Part shown: in pieces, positions 1 through 9,250 of the stretch
Position numbering within the stretch: position 1 is the stretch's first letter
Layout of the letters: each line of letters begins with the position of its first letter
Assembly: GCA_031269465.1 (NCBI GenBank)
Contig: JAISZB010000082.1
Coordinates: 1 to 42,675 of the forward strand
Source of the DNA: Clostridiales bacterium
Lineage (GTDB): Bacteria; Bacillota; Clostridia; Lachnospirales; WQUN01
Length of the DNA: 42,675 nucleotides
Direction: 5' to 3'
Position numbers and translations under genes: made by a program
Notes under the pieces: model-generated
What the model saw: the letters and a program-made list of their open reading frames with translations, nothing else
The model's database searches: none
What the model was told of the DNA's origin: nothing

Positions 1-558
1 CTAATGAACCTATCCTGCCTTCCATATTTTTGCCGATTTTAGCGGAAATAAAACTTTAAATAAGTGATGGTTTCATCCTTAGTGGTGAAGCGAAGCTTCA
101 TAGTAGTTTATATGAAAAGCGGTATATTAATGACTGTCTCTAAACCTGTGTAAATGGCTTGCCCTAAGGCAAACGAAATCCGATTTGCGGCTAAGCAAAG
201 CATGTCAATGGATCTTCAGGGCATCCCGCCGCCTTTGCTGCTCAAGCATTAGCTAAAACAGATGCTAGCGACGATGCTTCAGATTTCTGCCAGCATAATG
301 TTCTGCAATGCACTCACAAAATATTTTAGGTGCATTTGGTTGCAAATCAGTACAACTGCCTTTAAATTATGCGGGCAGTTCTTTTCTTGGCTCTTTAAAA
401 AAATTCAGGAGCAGGATAAAGGCAAAGAATAAGCAGCAAGAGGAAAGGATTAAAATCCCGGAAATGCTTAAAAGCTGTTTATCTGCCAGAATGCTCAGCA
501 CAATTGGCAGCAGCAAGGAAGGCGCCTCAGTTTTTTGCTTATGCCGATATATTTGGAT
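1..558. other. Gene-poor left edge
   Basis: I see no supportable gene here. A short frame runs from 308 to 586 on the plus strand, but it has no ribosome binding site and a composition unlike the real genes nearby. A fragment of the palindromic repeat family, ending in the typical GGTATA, lies at about 106-127. Confidence 0.5.
106..127 (+). repeat. Right-end fragment of the palindromic MITE-like family
   Basis: The segment matches the right end of the complete copy at 7880-8014: a TTTATATGAAAAGC stretch followed by GGTATA. No matching left end is seen within the preceding 100 bases, so this is a solitary remnant. Confidence 0.5.
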
Positions 559-840
559 CTATTCCACTGCCTTGTGGAATCTATAGGAATATTTAGTCCA
601 TTGTGTTTGTCTTTTTATAAGCCTGAATTCAAAAGCTGTTATCCACTTTTTGTCATCTGTCCATACGGATATTTCAGGTATATAAAATTCTAATTCATCT
701 GTTGCTGAACCAAAGTAATTCTCTGAAATCAAAGGATCAAGCATGCTAAACGATTCTTCTATAACTGGTGCGTTTACTTCAAGCTCATCATAACTGGAGG
801 CTGTTATCTCGACTCTCCCATTAGCCCAAATAACTGACAT
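559..840 (-). CDS. Small hypothetical protein (93 aa)
   Basis: I do not recognise the family. The frame is acidic and soluble-looking, with no signal peptide or membrane segment. The ATG at 840 is preferred because GGAAAAG lies six bases before it. A TTG at 855 would add five residues. Immediately upstream on the same strand (914-1084) is a broken short frame ending in DYDSS. The order 'short C-terminal fragment then small acidic protein' resembles toxin tail/immunity gene pairs, but that is inference from layout only. Base composition is AT-rich compared with the metabolic genes of the window. Confidence 0.5.
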   Translation of the reverse strand: MSVIWANGRVEITASSYDELEVNAPVIEESFSMLDPLISENYFGSATDELEFYIPEISVWTDDKKWITAFEFRLIKRQTQWTKYSYRFHKAVE

Positions 841-913
841 GAAGAACTTTTCCAATGGTCTCTTTTTTAAACCTATAGCAAGCCGTTAAGTAATTACAGC
901 GGGGATAGTTCGG

Positions 914-1084
914 TTAAGAACTGTCATAATCACCGAAACGAGGATAGGCAACGACATTGAATGCTACTCCGTTCATATCCTCAAAGACATATGTTGCGAT
1001 TTTCAGTCCTTATATATTTGGTTCTCCTTTATATTTTGATATATACTTATATTCTGTCTCCAAATAGGAATCCAGTTTACCCAT
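914..1084 (-). pseudogene. Broken short frame upstream of the 93-aa gene
   Basis: Reading the minus strand from an ATG at 1084 gives about 24 codons, an in-frame TAA, then about 31 more codons (FEDMNGVAFNVVAYPRFGDY) and a TAA at 914-916. The two parts share one frame and look protein-like, with coherent hydrophobic patterning in the second part. This fits a decayed gene or the C-terminal tail of a larger lost protein. The family is not recognised. Confidence 0.35.
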
Positions 1085-1360
1085 TACATATTTCCAAGCA
1101 AATAATTAATACGAAGACAATGGAAACCAAGATAATAATTTTGCTTTTTCACACAGAAAGCTTTGGCGTATCCTTGACGCATCCTTGCTGGCGCCTCATT
1201 AGTTCTCCGCACGCATTGGAGCACGCGCAATATGTCGGCGGGCTGCGTGAGAATTTCCGCGAGCAGGTGCGGCAAGTCTTAGAACTCGCCGAATTCATAA
1301 CCTGTAACTAATTGATGTTGCCAGGCTCTAACTTTGCAACCTTGTTGAATGTATCGTTTG

Positions 1361-3001
1361 CTATTCAATATATAGTTTAATTATCTTTTCGACATCTGGG
1401 TCATTATGCGTCCATTTATTCACAATCTCAATGAAGTCGCCAGTTTTAGCTTCTTTACCCTTGTAAGACTCATAGTAGAGCCTGATCATGCCAAAAAAAT
1501 CCTCTTCGCCCATCTCATCCATGAGGCTCCACAATAAAGATCTTCCTCCCGAGTAAATTGGACCCATGCCAGAGCCGTTGTCAACATAGTGCTTTAGCGG
1601 TCGATTGATGATCTGGGGGCTAGGCGCGTCCACTTCCAAACCTTCCGCACGCATGAACAGCGCTGCGGCAAAAGTGGCAAAGCCCTCGTCCAGCCAACTT
1701 TCGCTGTATTGGTCGTTGCCCACCGCCGCGTAAAACCACTCATGAGCGATCTCATGGGCTACAAGCAGCCTCAATTGAGATGGCGCTATGCCCGCACAGG
1801 ATAGGCTCACCCTCACAAGCCCGACGTTTTCCATGCCTGCACTTCTAATATCGCACACAACCACATCAAGCTCGCTGTAAAAACATTCGCCGAAAAGCTC
1901 CGAATACAGATCGACGGAGTCTTCAGCCGCGGAGAGGACGCTCTCCCCAATCGCCTCCCATTCTTCAGCTGTGCGGATCGACGGTGACGGTTCATATTTG
2001 GATTCGTATTTGACGTCATTCGATGGATAGAGCACATTGATGACAACGCCGCATGACTCTCCGTTTGCGATGGATCTGTGGTTGCTGGCGGATATCGTGA
2101 AGTCGCGCATGTTTTCGCCCCGCATTTCCCAAACCGCATTGCCGCCGCTTTCGCTAGCCAGATGCTCATCTCCGCTTGAGGCGACAGTGTAGCCGCTGGG
2201 CAAGGACAATTTGGCGCTGTAGTCTGCGCTTCTGCTGTAGAAGGATTCTCCGAGGCTTGAATTCGGATTCGCGATCCATTCCCCGTTCTCGCGCACTGAC
2301 AATATCGGATAGAAGTACGCTAGCTCGAAGGAGATATTCTGGCCGTCCGAACGGTATGACGCGGTGTCGAGCGCGCGGTATGAGACGGTGTAGGCGCCAG
2401 GGGGAATGTCGAAGGAGAACCGCATTTCAATCTCAACTGTCGAGCCGGGTTCCAAGGGTTCTTCCAGCTCCACAAAATAAATCGACTTGTCGTCATCCCG
2501 GGTGATGCCCAACGCTTTGCCTGTCCGCAAATCATGCGCTGACTCAATCCCGCTCTCCAGCTCCTTTTCGGAATAGAACTCTCTCAGTTCATCAGAAAAG
2601 AGGTTGTTGTCCTTTAGATCCGAGGCAAAAAGATCAAGCGCGGAAGATGGATGATCTCTAAGGCATAAGTTGCTCCATGCATCGTCGCCGCTGTTTTTTG
2701 CCGCAAGGCGAACAATTCCGAAAAGCCGTTTGCCGCTGACATCAAGCGAGAGATCCATGTCATAACTATCACGCCAATTAGGCACAAGTTGCTCATGCTC
2801 AGAATCAGAAGCGATGTCGCCATGCTCAGCGCCCACAGGATATCCGGGAGATGGGGAGCCGATATGAGGGGAAGGGGAAATTATCGGGGGGGGCGTGACT
2901 TTAAGAAAGGATGGTGGTAAAGTCGGTGAAGTGCACCCCCCTTCTAATAATAATATCGATAATATCGACGCAAACAAAAAAGACTTGGTAATATTATCCA
3001 T
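1361..3001 (-). CDS. M1-family zinc metallopeptidase, predicted lipoprotein
   Basis: This 546-aa protein belongs to the aminopeptidase N-like M1 family. The zinc site is visible as HEIAH at residues 416-420 with the third ligand E439 in WLDEGFA, exactly the HExxH-18-E spacing of the family. An AGMEN sequence at 388-392 matches the GAMEN substrate-binding motif upstream of the zinc site. The N-terminus has a hydrophobic segment (about 7-19) ending in LEGGC, so Cys23 is probably lipidated, although Glu at the -3 position is atypical for a lipobox. A Pro/Ser-rich linker (about 28-55) follows, as in surface-anchored enzymes. It is shorter than full aminopeptidase N and lacks a large C-terminal domain. 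It probably trims peptides outside the cell. It is monocistronic. Its upstream region exists a second time at 40.0-40.2 kb. Confidence 0.88.
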   Translation of the reverse strand: MDNITKSFLFASILSILLLEGGCTSPTLPPSFLKVTPPPIISPSPHIGSPSPGYPVGAEHGDIASDSEHEQLVPNWRDSYDMDLSLDVSGKRLFGIVRLAAKNSGDDAWSNLCLRDHPSSALDLFASDLKDNNLFSDELREFYSEKELESGIESAHDLRTGKALGITRDDDKSIYFVELEEPLEPGSTVEIEMRFSFDIPPGAYTVSYRALDTASYRSDGQNISFELAYFYPILSVRENGEWIANPNSSLGESFYSRSADYSAKLSLPSGYTVASSGDEHLASESGGNAVWEMRGENMRDFTISASNHRSIANGESCGVVINVLYPSNDVKYESKYEPSPSIRTAEEWEAIGESVLSAAEDSVDLYSELFGECFYSELDVVVCDIRSAGMENVGLVRVSLSCAGIAPSQLRLLVAHEIAHEWFYAAVGNDQYSESWLDEGFATFAAALFMRAEGLEVDAPSPQIINRPLKHYVDNGSGMGPIYSGGRSLLWSLMDEMGEEDFFGMIRLYYESYKGKEAKTGDFIEIVNKWTHNDPDVEKIIKLYIE

Positions 3002-3009
3002 AATAAATC

Positions 3010-3250
3010 ATCTCCAGCTCTGAATAAAACGATATTTTGGATATATATTTATATATTCATTAATATATATTATTTAAGATAAATAATATAATTTTAATAT
3101 AATTCGAAAATTTTATGGATCTCAGAATATACTAGAGGAACCTATTAGGCTGGTTGGCGAATAATTAGCCTGCTCAGGCTGTATCCTTAGAAAATCTTAT
3201 AAAAAATAAGATATTGCGGTACATTCTTCCAAATTATGCTATAATAATGG
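3010..3250 (-). repeat. Upstream region of the metallopeptidase gene, duplicated at 40001-40240
   Basis: Read on the minus strand, this AT-rich segment aligns over about 240 bases with 40001-40240 on the plus strand. Shared landmarks in the same order are TATAGCATAATTT, AATATCTTATTTTTTATAA, TTTTCTAAGGAT, CAGGCT, TCTTAAATAATATAT, and TTTTATTCAGAGCTG. In this copy it is directly followed by the metallopeptidase start, so it must contain that gene's promoter and leader. Copy two precedes no comparable gene. Confidence 0.7.
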
Positions 3251-3856
3251 GAAAAACAGGCGCGGACGGAGGCGGCATATACTGGCAAGCAAAGGCATGA
3301 AAACGACATGGCTGTCGGACTGATTGAATCTCAAAGCCCTCAAGCTGACGCAGATATACCGGCAGGCTGCAACCCTTCATACGCAGTTTCGGGATCCGGG
3401 GAGCCTGAGGATAAAAATGCCGGGAAATCCAGGCAGGCCAACAAAAAGGAAGCTTTACACCATAAAAGGCGGGAAACCCAGTTTCTAAATTTGCTTTCAT
3501 TCATAATTAGGAGCTTTTTTCCAACTCTTGTAGAAAATAAAAAAAATATAAAAATATAATCGATCCAGTGGATTCTCCCTAGAAAAAACTGGATTTGTAT
3601 ATATCGGCGGGAATTTAGCCGCAGTTTGCCATATTGAGTCCCTCAGGGCGATGAATCAAGCCTTGGACGCTCCCGCAGCCGCGTCGCCGGCCGCCGCGCT
3701 TTTGGATTTGGATCCGAATTCCGCCGGAACCTGCAGCTTCGGCTCCCAGGCTTTGAACAGCATGCTCGGAGCCGCTGAAGCGGAAGACTCGGCGGATATT
3801 GCGGGAATAATGCGCAGGCTGCCCTTGCCCGCGCCCGTTTTCCAAGGCGGCGGGAT

Positions 3857-3950
3857 CAACGGGGCGCGCCGGCCGCCCGCCGGCGGGGCCAAGCTCCTCG
3901 GCGGTGCGATCCCGCTGAAGGGCGTGGAGGCCGCTGAGGAGCCCTTTGAG
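3857..3950 (+). repeat. GC-rich dispersed repeat, copy 1
   Basis: This block is closely similar to 40677-40770: both start AACGGGGCG, share CCAAGCTCCTCGGC, CGATCCCGCTGAAGGGCGTG and end GAGGAGcCCTTTGAG or GAGGAGTCCTTTGAG. One plus-strand frame reads KLLGxxIPLKGVE in both copies, so it may be a remnant of the same lost gene, but I do not recognise the protein. Confidence 0.6.
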
Positions 3951-4424
3951 GGGCTCGCTCGCGACTGTCCCTTCCAAACCTTTAAAAAACGCCGCTCAAA
4001 GAAAAAAGAAGCGGCTTCCATAGAATTCGAAGCCGCAGCGCTTGAAGGCAAGCTGCTTTTGCAAGGTGAAGCCGCAGCTTCCATTTGCACTGAATTCATA
4101 CAGAGCGAGGACAGTTTGCAGCTCCCCCTCAATCGCCCGCTCGAAGGCGGGGATGAAAGCGACGGCCGGCAAAAGCGGGAATGTTATGCCGATAGCCATA
4201 TAATGTCGATATAATCATCTATCCATTAAGATCAGGCAATGAATTGCCTATTATCGGCATAAAGGATCGCGGGCCTCAAGCTGAGGGGGATCGAAGCCAT
4301 GGGCGGGAAGCCGCGATGAACCTGCTCGGGAGGGGGGGCGGGCTCCGGGGCCGGCCCCCATGTCCGCCGGCAACGCATGCAGGATAGCGCTTCTAAATTA
4401 GGCGTTGAGAAATTTAACGGTTAT

Positions 4425-4472
4425 ATGCATATCGGTATAACACTCCTAATACCGAAATCGGCATTAGGAGTG
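4425..4472. repeat. Palindrome next to a MITE-like end
   Basis: CACTCCTAAT (4441-4450) pairs with ATTAGGAGTG (4463-4472), with CCGA/TCGG continuing inside after one mismatch. It directly follows TGCATATCGGTATA, which matches the right end of the MITE-like family. It resembles the core of that family but with a different outer sequence, so it may be a diverged element. Confidence 0.45.
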
Positions 4473-5347
4473 CGAGTTCAAGGCCTTCGACAAGCTGGCG
4501 GGCAAGCTGCATAAATCTTTTCCCGGAGAGGTTTTCGGCGCCGCGATGGACAGCCCTGCGCCTGCCAGCCTGCCATGGATAAATGCATCGAGTGCGGCTG
4601 GCTTTCCGCAGCCGGATTCAAAGACGGCTCCGCGCCCGCCGTCGCCCGGAAAATTGCAGAGGGCAGGGACAACCCCGAAATACGCGGGGTTGAATTTACG
4701 GAAAAAGACAAAAAGGCGGGATTTATACATACTGCTTCAAGAATGGAGCCGAATTCGGAGAGTTCTATGCAGACATATCGGAATTGAGGCTGTATGATCC
4801 CGCCCATCCGAAAGACCATGAATATCATTCACTTTCACCGCCAGCATGTCTATATCCAAGAAATTCCGCCCTATGTTATGCAAACCGGAAGAAACAGGCG
4901 GGAAATTGAGAAAGAGGGCTTCAACTCCCAGAAAAACGGAGGCTGCAATGCATTGCTTGCATTCAGCAAAACCCTGCGCACGCAAAGGGCGCACTATCTT
5001 CCATTCCAAATCGGGCGCGCCATTTGCCAGCCGCTCCCGGGCGCCCGCAGTCTTTTGCAAAGCTTGAATTGTCCCAAAAAGCGCTGTTTCATCGCTTTCT
5101 TTCCATCACTGGCGCACGCCCTGAAAACCGAAAACTGCGCATGCGCCAACATCGGTTTCACGAAGCGCTTTTTGAATTCACAAGAGGGCATTGGGTACGC
5201 AAAAAAATGATTCCCTAGGAGAGCATCATGATGAGTGCTTTTCTTGTTTTTTCGGATTTTCCGAAAATCGTCTTTGCTTTCAATTCTTTTTTCTCCGAAC
5301 TCTCCAAAGCATCATTGCATTAAGTTTAGGTTTTCATTCCCCTTATT

Positions 5348-6425
5348 TCACAGCCTCTTGTCGGTGGCTTCTCCGCACGCCTTGCCAGCGCTCCCGTAAT
5401 CAGCGTCAACCTCGAACAAGTCAAATTCGGGCGTGTAATCGAAGCCGCACGAGTAAGAAGACACCCCATAGCGGTTCTTCAGGCAAACCAGCTCGATTTT
5501 GCGAGGACTCTCCATTTTGGCGGTCCCTCACCCTCTCCCGCCTTTCCCTCGTCTTCTTGTCGCTGTTGAAAATCGCCTCATTGAGCGCTTGAAGCTGAAG
5601 CCCCCAAACAACGTCAGCGGTGTACTCAATGCCCCCGCTCTCCTTGAAGCACTCGAAATCCATGGGACTCAAATAATTGGCCCGGTTGACGCTTGATTCG
5701 ACCAGCACGACAAGATCATTGGAACTCTGCATCTTCTTGAGTCCACTCACGATGCCGTCGATCTTCTCTTTGTAGCCCTGCCTGGAGTCCGACGGGGGAT
5801 GATCTGCAGATAGTCAACCACAACAACCGGATTGGATCCGGGATTGCCCTTCATGTACTTCTCAACATAGCCAACCAGAAAATCAATGCCCGCGTTCACG
5901 ACGCTCACCTTGCCGGCAATGGCCGTATAGTCCGCAATCGCCCCGGCGTCTGCGCCGTCCAGCTTCACGCACCTTATCTCCATGGCGCTCACCGCAGTGG
6001 CCCTGTCGCGCTGGGCCGTGATTTGGCTCAAGCTTTTTGTGTCCATTTCCAGGCGGTTTTGCTCAAGGCTGAAGAAAAGCACGTGCTCGCCCATACCCCG
6101 CAAGCTGATCAGCCAATTGATGGACAAATGTTGTCTTGCCCAGGCTGCTGATCGCGCCTATGACATACAGGCCCGGATACAAGCCGCCGCAAAGCGGATC
6201 CAGGTTTCCTGTCCCTGAACCTCTTGAACCTTTTAACGTCTTTCACGAAGGCGCCTTCCTCAAGCTACCTTTTCACGGAGTCCGGCGCTGGCCCCTCCGC
6301 GCCAGCTTTAGCCCCATCCAGAACCGCATCAAACATTGCCAATTGACCACTCCATTTCAGACAGCGCTTTTTGGAAGTGTGATTCTTTATCTCAAAGCCC
6401 TTCTGAATGTTTTCTAAATGTTTTA
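5348..6425 (-). pseudogene. DnaB-like replicative helicase, multiply frameshifted
   Basis: Joining frames on the minus strand gives a helicase of the RecA-like DnaB family as carried by phages, plasmids and conjugative elements. In order: an N-terminal region (about 6420-6250) with one in-frame stop after PAPDSVKR; GGLYPGLYVIGAISSLGKTT (about 6209-6150), containing the Walker A loop; a frameshift near 6110; SLEQNRLEMDTKSLS; VVVVDYLQII (Walker B, about 5830-5800); another frameshift near 5770; GGIEYTADVVWGLQ (about 5630); and a last frameshift near 5500 into the natural C-terminus YGVSSYSCGFDYTPEFDLFE, ending at a TGA at 5348. At least three frameshifts and one stop make it inactive. It marks a decayed mobile element in this arm. 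Confidence 0.8.
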
Positions 6426-7241
6426 TGCATAAAAAACGCCTCTAAAAAGAATTAGCTGGCAATTTCTGTGATTGGGGCATATTTTTCTTTTTAGAGCTCT
6501 TAATGTGCATTTTTCGATCTAGCAGAAATGTTTTCAATAGTATGCGCTTTTTAAGTATAATGAACTGAATTGCAACTATAATGCAGACTTTTTAAAGCAC
6601 CTCAGGCGCAATCATGCTCAAGTCCCGGCAACCGTCGGCAAAGTGCTTCCACGCATCTCTATCCCGCCCAAGTTCTCAAAATCCACCCTTGCAAGGGTCG
6701 TGATCCTCTATCGTAATATTCTATGTATATGGCTTGTGCGGGCCATGTTGCCAGGCGCACGGTACTTGCTGACCTTGTCGATACTGTCCAGCAGTTCAGG
6801 GCAGAAGCGCCCTGAGCACTTCCCCGCACATAGTCTCCTTTATTTCGTTCGACAGACTCTTGTATGGCTTGGCGGACTTGAACTCCGCTGGGGCCTCGTT
6901 TATTTTATTTGAGGCTTCATTCCGCAACTCTGCATGATCCCCATCTTTTCGGAAATGAGTCTGCCTAAGCTGCTTTTTTCTTTAGCATCTATGGTTTCGT
7001 GCGCTTTCTGATGTGGGGCTGAGCTGGCAAATTCCCCGACTATGCCATTTTAGCAGAAGCCGGAGAGAAAATCCACTTTAAAATTCTCACTCCTATTAAG
7101 ACGTTTGCTCAGAGGCTGCTTGAAATTTAGATTTGTCTAATCTGAGGGTATTGGACGGGCCAGCGGTTTAGATTATTCTGCCAGGCTAGGCAGTTGCAAT
7201 TGCCTAGCAATGCAAGAATGCAGAACAAGTCTACGCTGAAT
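6426..7241. other. Decayed region upstream of the helicase wreck
   Basis: On the minus strand pieces of reading frame continue: about 6885-6785 reads EAPAEFKSAKPYKSLSNEIK and onward to a stop, and about 6785-6600 reads ELLDSIDKVSKYRAPGNMAR in another frame, then a stop. They look like further genes of the same lost element, too broken to name. Nothing intact is seen. Confidence 0.35.
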
Positions 7242-7375
7242 TATACTGATTTGCAGCTAAATTGTACCGATTTTAGGGTCAATGTATCCAATTTCAAGGT
7301 GTGAAATACCGATATCAATCGCGCTAATTGTATAATCAGAGCCTAAATCGGACGTTTCCAGTGCAAATTAGTATG
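7242..7375 (+). repeat. MITE-like palindromic element, diverged copy
   Basis: It starts TATACTGATTTGCAG and ends GTGCAAATTAGTATG. Internal halves pair as in better copies (ACCGATTTTAGG near the left, CCTAAATCGG near the right) and the core reads GTGTGAAATACCGATATC. The right terminus has lost the final TA, so it is an older copy. Confidence 0.55.
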
Positions 7376-7879
7376 GTATTGACAAGCCGCTTGTAGATGC
7401 ACTTATTGATGGGGAATGGCCTTTCAAGGAGAGAGAATTAAAGTCGGATGGACATTAGGATTGGAGGACAAATATTCCACTGCGCATTAGGTTGCGAATA
7501 GGCCGGTATAGGGCAGAGTTTCTGGAGCTGCCAAGGGGAGGCGAATGAAAAAAGTCCTATGAATAAATAAGAGTTATCTAACATGCTGAATCTTTAATTC
7601 ATTTGCTGCTTTAGAGGTTATCAGTAAATAAGGCTCAATGGCGAGACTTAATGGTTCTTTGGATATACGAGAGACGAAATAACTTTTTCTCATATTTACT
7701 GTGAGCTCTTAATGCAGAGACTTAATGGCAAGCTATGACGTATATTAGACTGTAGCTGTACTTTATTGAATATGAAAGTTCTTAATTTGGAACTTGATAT
7801 GGAGAGTCTAAAAGGACAATCGAACTCTAAAATAGATGCTTTTGAGCGCATCTGCACAATGTCGATTTAAGGGATGCTT
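7376..7879. other. No gene seen
   Basis: About 500 bases between two palindromic elements. Stop codons are dense in all frames and I see no promoter, RNA structure or protein remnant that I can support. Confidence 0.5.
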
Positions 7880-8014
7880 TATACCGCTTTTCATCAAATG
7901 TTCCTTTTTTGAGCTTGATTATCCATTGAGTGGTGCGAAATGCCGAGATCGGCATTTTGTACTCGCTGTATAATCAAGTTCCAAAAAAGGTAATTTTATA
8001 TGAAAAGCAGTATA
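7880..8014 (+). repeat. MITE-like palindromic element, well-preserved copy
   Basis: This 135-bp element starts TATACCGCTTTTCATC and ends GAAAAGCAGTATA, so it has TA-flanked inverted ends. Inner arms pair: GAGCTTGATTATCC with TATAATCAAGTTCC, and the core reads GCCGAGATCGGC. It differs at only about ten positions from the copy at 40439-40574, implying recent spread or exchange. Confidence 0.8.
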
Positions 8015-8217
8015 GCAATTGCCGAGAACAAGAGATTCAATAATTTTTAGCTTTTTGCCTATGCACAAAGCATTATAATATTGAATAAATATAAATATAA
8101 CGTTTTTTGTAATATTGCATGCTGATGCGCATAGGAATATTCCGTTCTCACAGCTCGATTATCCATTGCTCATCGGCTCATCAGACGCCGCGCTTAAAAG
8201 AAATGGGGGAATGTAAG

Positions 8218-8898
8218 ATGCGATCACGGATTATAGATGCTGTATTTTTGGGAATGCTCAGTCTGCTTTGCATTATCTTGTACTTGTCGAGGGTATTCTA
8301 TACAAGTTCGAGATTTTACTCTTTCTTGAACTGGAATTTATTTCTTGCGGCCATACCATGGCTTTTAACAACAGCCTTCAATATCTTCCCGAAGATAAGA
8401 AAATCTAAAGTGTGCTTGCTCCTTTTTCTTCCTGTATGGCTTCTATTCTTTCCAAATTCTCCTTATATACTTACTGATCTGTTTCACTTGAGCAAAGGCT
8501 ACGCCGCTCCAAATTGGTTCGACTTGATTCTTATACTGAGCTACGCTTGGACAGGTCTTCTCTTTGGTTTTTACAGCCTTCTGGAAATTGAGTCTATCCT
8601 TAGCAGGTTCATGCATCCAATGCTTATTAAAGCGTTTTCAGCATTCCTGCTGTTTTTAAGCGGCTTTGGCATATACCTCGGCAGGTATCTGAGGTGGAAC
8701 AGCTGGGATATGCTTGCCGCTCCGCGCGAACTTGCCTCAAACATCCTGGAGAGAATACTGAATCCTTCAATGTATCCTGGGGCTTGGGGCATGACCTTTC
8801 TTATGGGAGTGCTGCTGAATGTCATTTACATCTCATTTTTCATGCTTCTTAGGAGTGGATGGCGGGCGCGCAGCCGCCAGCAAATGAATATTGACTGA
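8218..8898 (+). CDS. DUF1361 integral membrane protein
   Basis: The 226-aa product has about six or seven hydrophobic segments and carries the family hallmark LFFPNSPYILTDLFHL (near residues 80-95) and the later GIYLGRYLRWNSWD (near 155-170). DUF1361 proteins are bacterial inner-membrane proteins of unknown function. The ATG at 8218 is chosen because GGGGGA lies nine bases upstream; an earlier in-frame ATG at 8119 would add a segment without membrane character. It stands alone, with repeats upstream and a long empty stretch downstream. Confidence 0.8.
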   Translation: MRSRIIDAVFLGMLSLLCIILYLSRVFYTSSRFYSFLNWNLFLAAIPWLLTTAFNIFPKIRKSKVCLLLFLPVWLLFFPNSPYILTDLFHLSKGYAAPNWFDLILILSYAWTGLLFGFYSLLEIESILSRFMHPMLIKAFSAFLLFLSGFGIYLGRYLRWNSWDMLAAPRELASNILERILNPSMYPGAWGMTFLMGVLLNVIYISFFMLLRSGWRARSRQQMNID

Positions 8899-9128
8899 CA
8901 TTGAATACTTCTTAGAACTTCCGGGCCTTTAAACTTAGTTGGGCAAAAAGCAAGAATGTGCATGTAAGAACCTTGATTTTAAAACAACAGAACAGTTATC
9001 GTAAAATTGATTTTAAGGCGGTGTTGCATTGCCAAAGAGTACTGAGCATCCCAAATACTTTCGATATCAGTAAAGTAAATGCATGTAAAAGCCGTACGCA
9101 TTTTATATGAGGTATCGGCAACCCGTCA

Positions 9129-9155
9129 TTGACGCAAGACTTCTTCTGATACAAT
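9129..9155 (+). promoter_or_regulatory. Possible promoter without a following gene
   Basis: TTGACG at 9129-9134 and TACAAT at 9150-9155 are separated by 15 bases. A transcript from here would run about 85 bases to the terminator at 9209-9250, so the pair may define a small RNA. Confidence 0.3.
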
Positions 9156-9208
9156 ACCCGTATATAATATCAGCCCCTTTAAACGCAAACAGCTTAACAG
9201 TGTTACAA

Positions 9209-9250
9209 AGTGCCATTTACGAATTAAACCGTTGAATGGCGCTTTTTGTT
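9209..9250 (+). terminator. Intrinsic terminator
   Basis: AGTGCCATT (9209-9217) pairs with AATGGCGCT (9235-9243) and is followed by a T-run. It is 310 bases past the DUF1361 stop, so it ends either a long 3' tail of that gene or a small RNA started near 9162. Confidence 0.6.

Larger units (their letters stand above)
3251..5347. other. Eroded coding region, no intact gene
   Basis: Several overlapping frames exist on both strands, but none has a convincing ribosome binding site or family match. The plus strand from about 4480 to 5000 reads protein-like in pieces (for example a DISELRLYDPAHPKDHEYH stretch near 4766-4822) but needs frame changes to join up. The GC-rich part at 3650-4150 gives long Ala-rich frames in several registers, which is what GC-rich sequence does by chance. 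Contained items listed separately are a 94-bp repeat and a palindrome. Confidence 0.45.

Noticed and set aside
961..1311. 116-codon plus-strand frame with a hydrophobic start
   Set aside because: It runs opposite the broken minus-strand frame at 914-1084, lacks a ribosome binding site, and its second half does not look like the same protein.
3615..4214. Long Ala/Gly-rich frames on both strands
   Set aside because: Several registers are open at once because the DNA is GC-rich. None has a start signal or family match.
4464..5218. Overlapping frames that partly look like protein
   Set aside because: No single frame runs long enough, and joining them needs several unsupported shifts. I could not match a family.
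6643..6912. 89-codon plus-strand frame
   Set aside because: The minus strand carries protein-like remains in line with the helicase wreck; the plus frame has no start signal.
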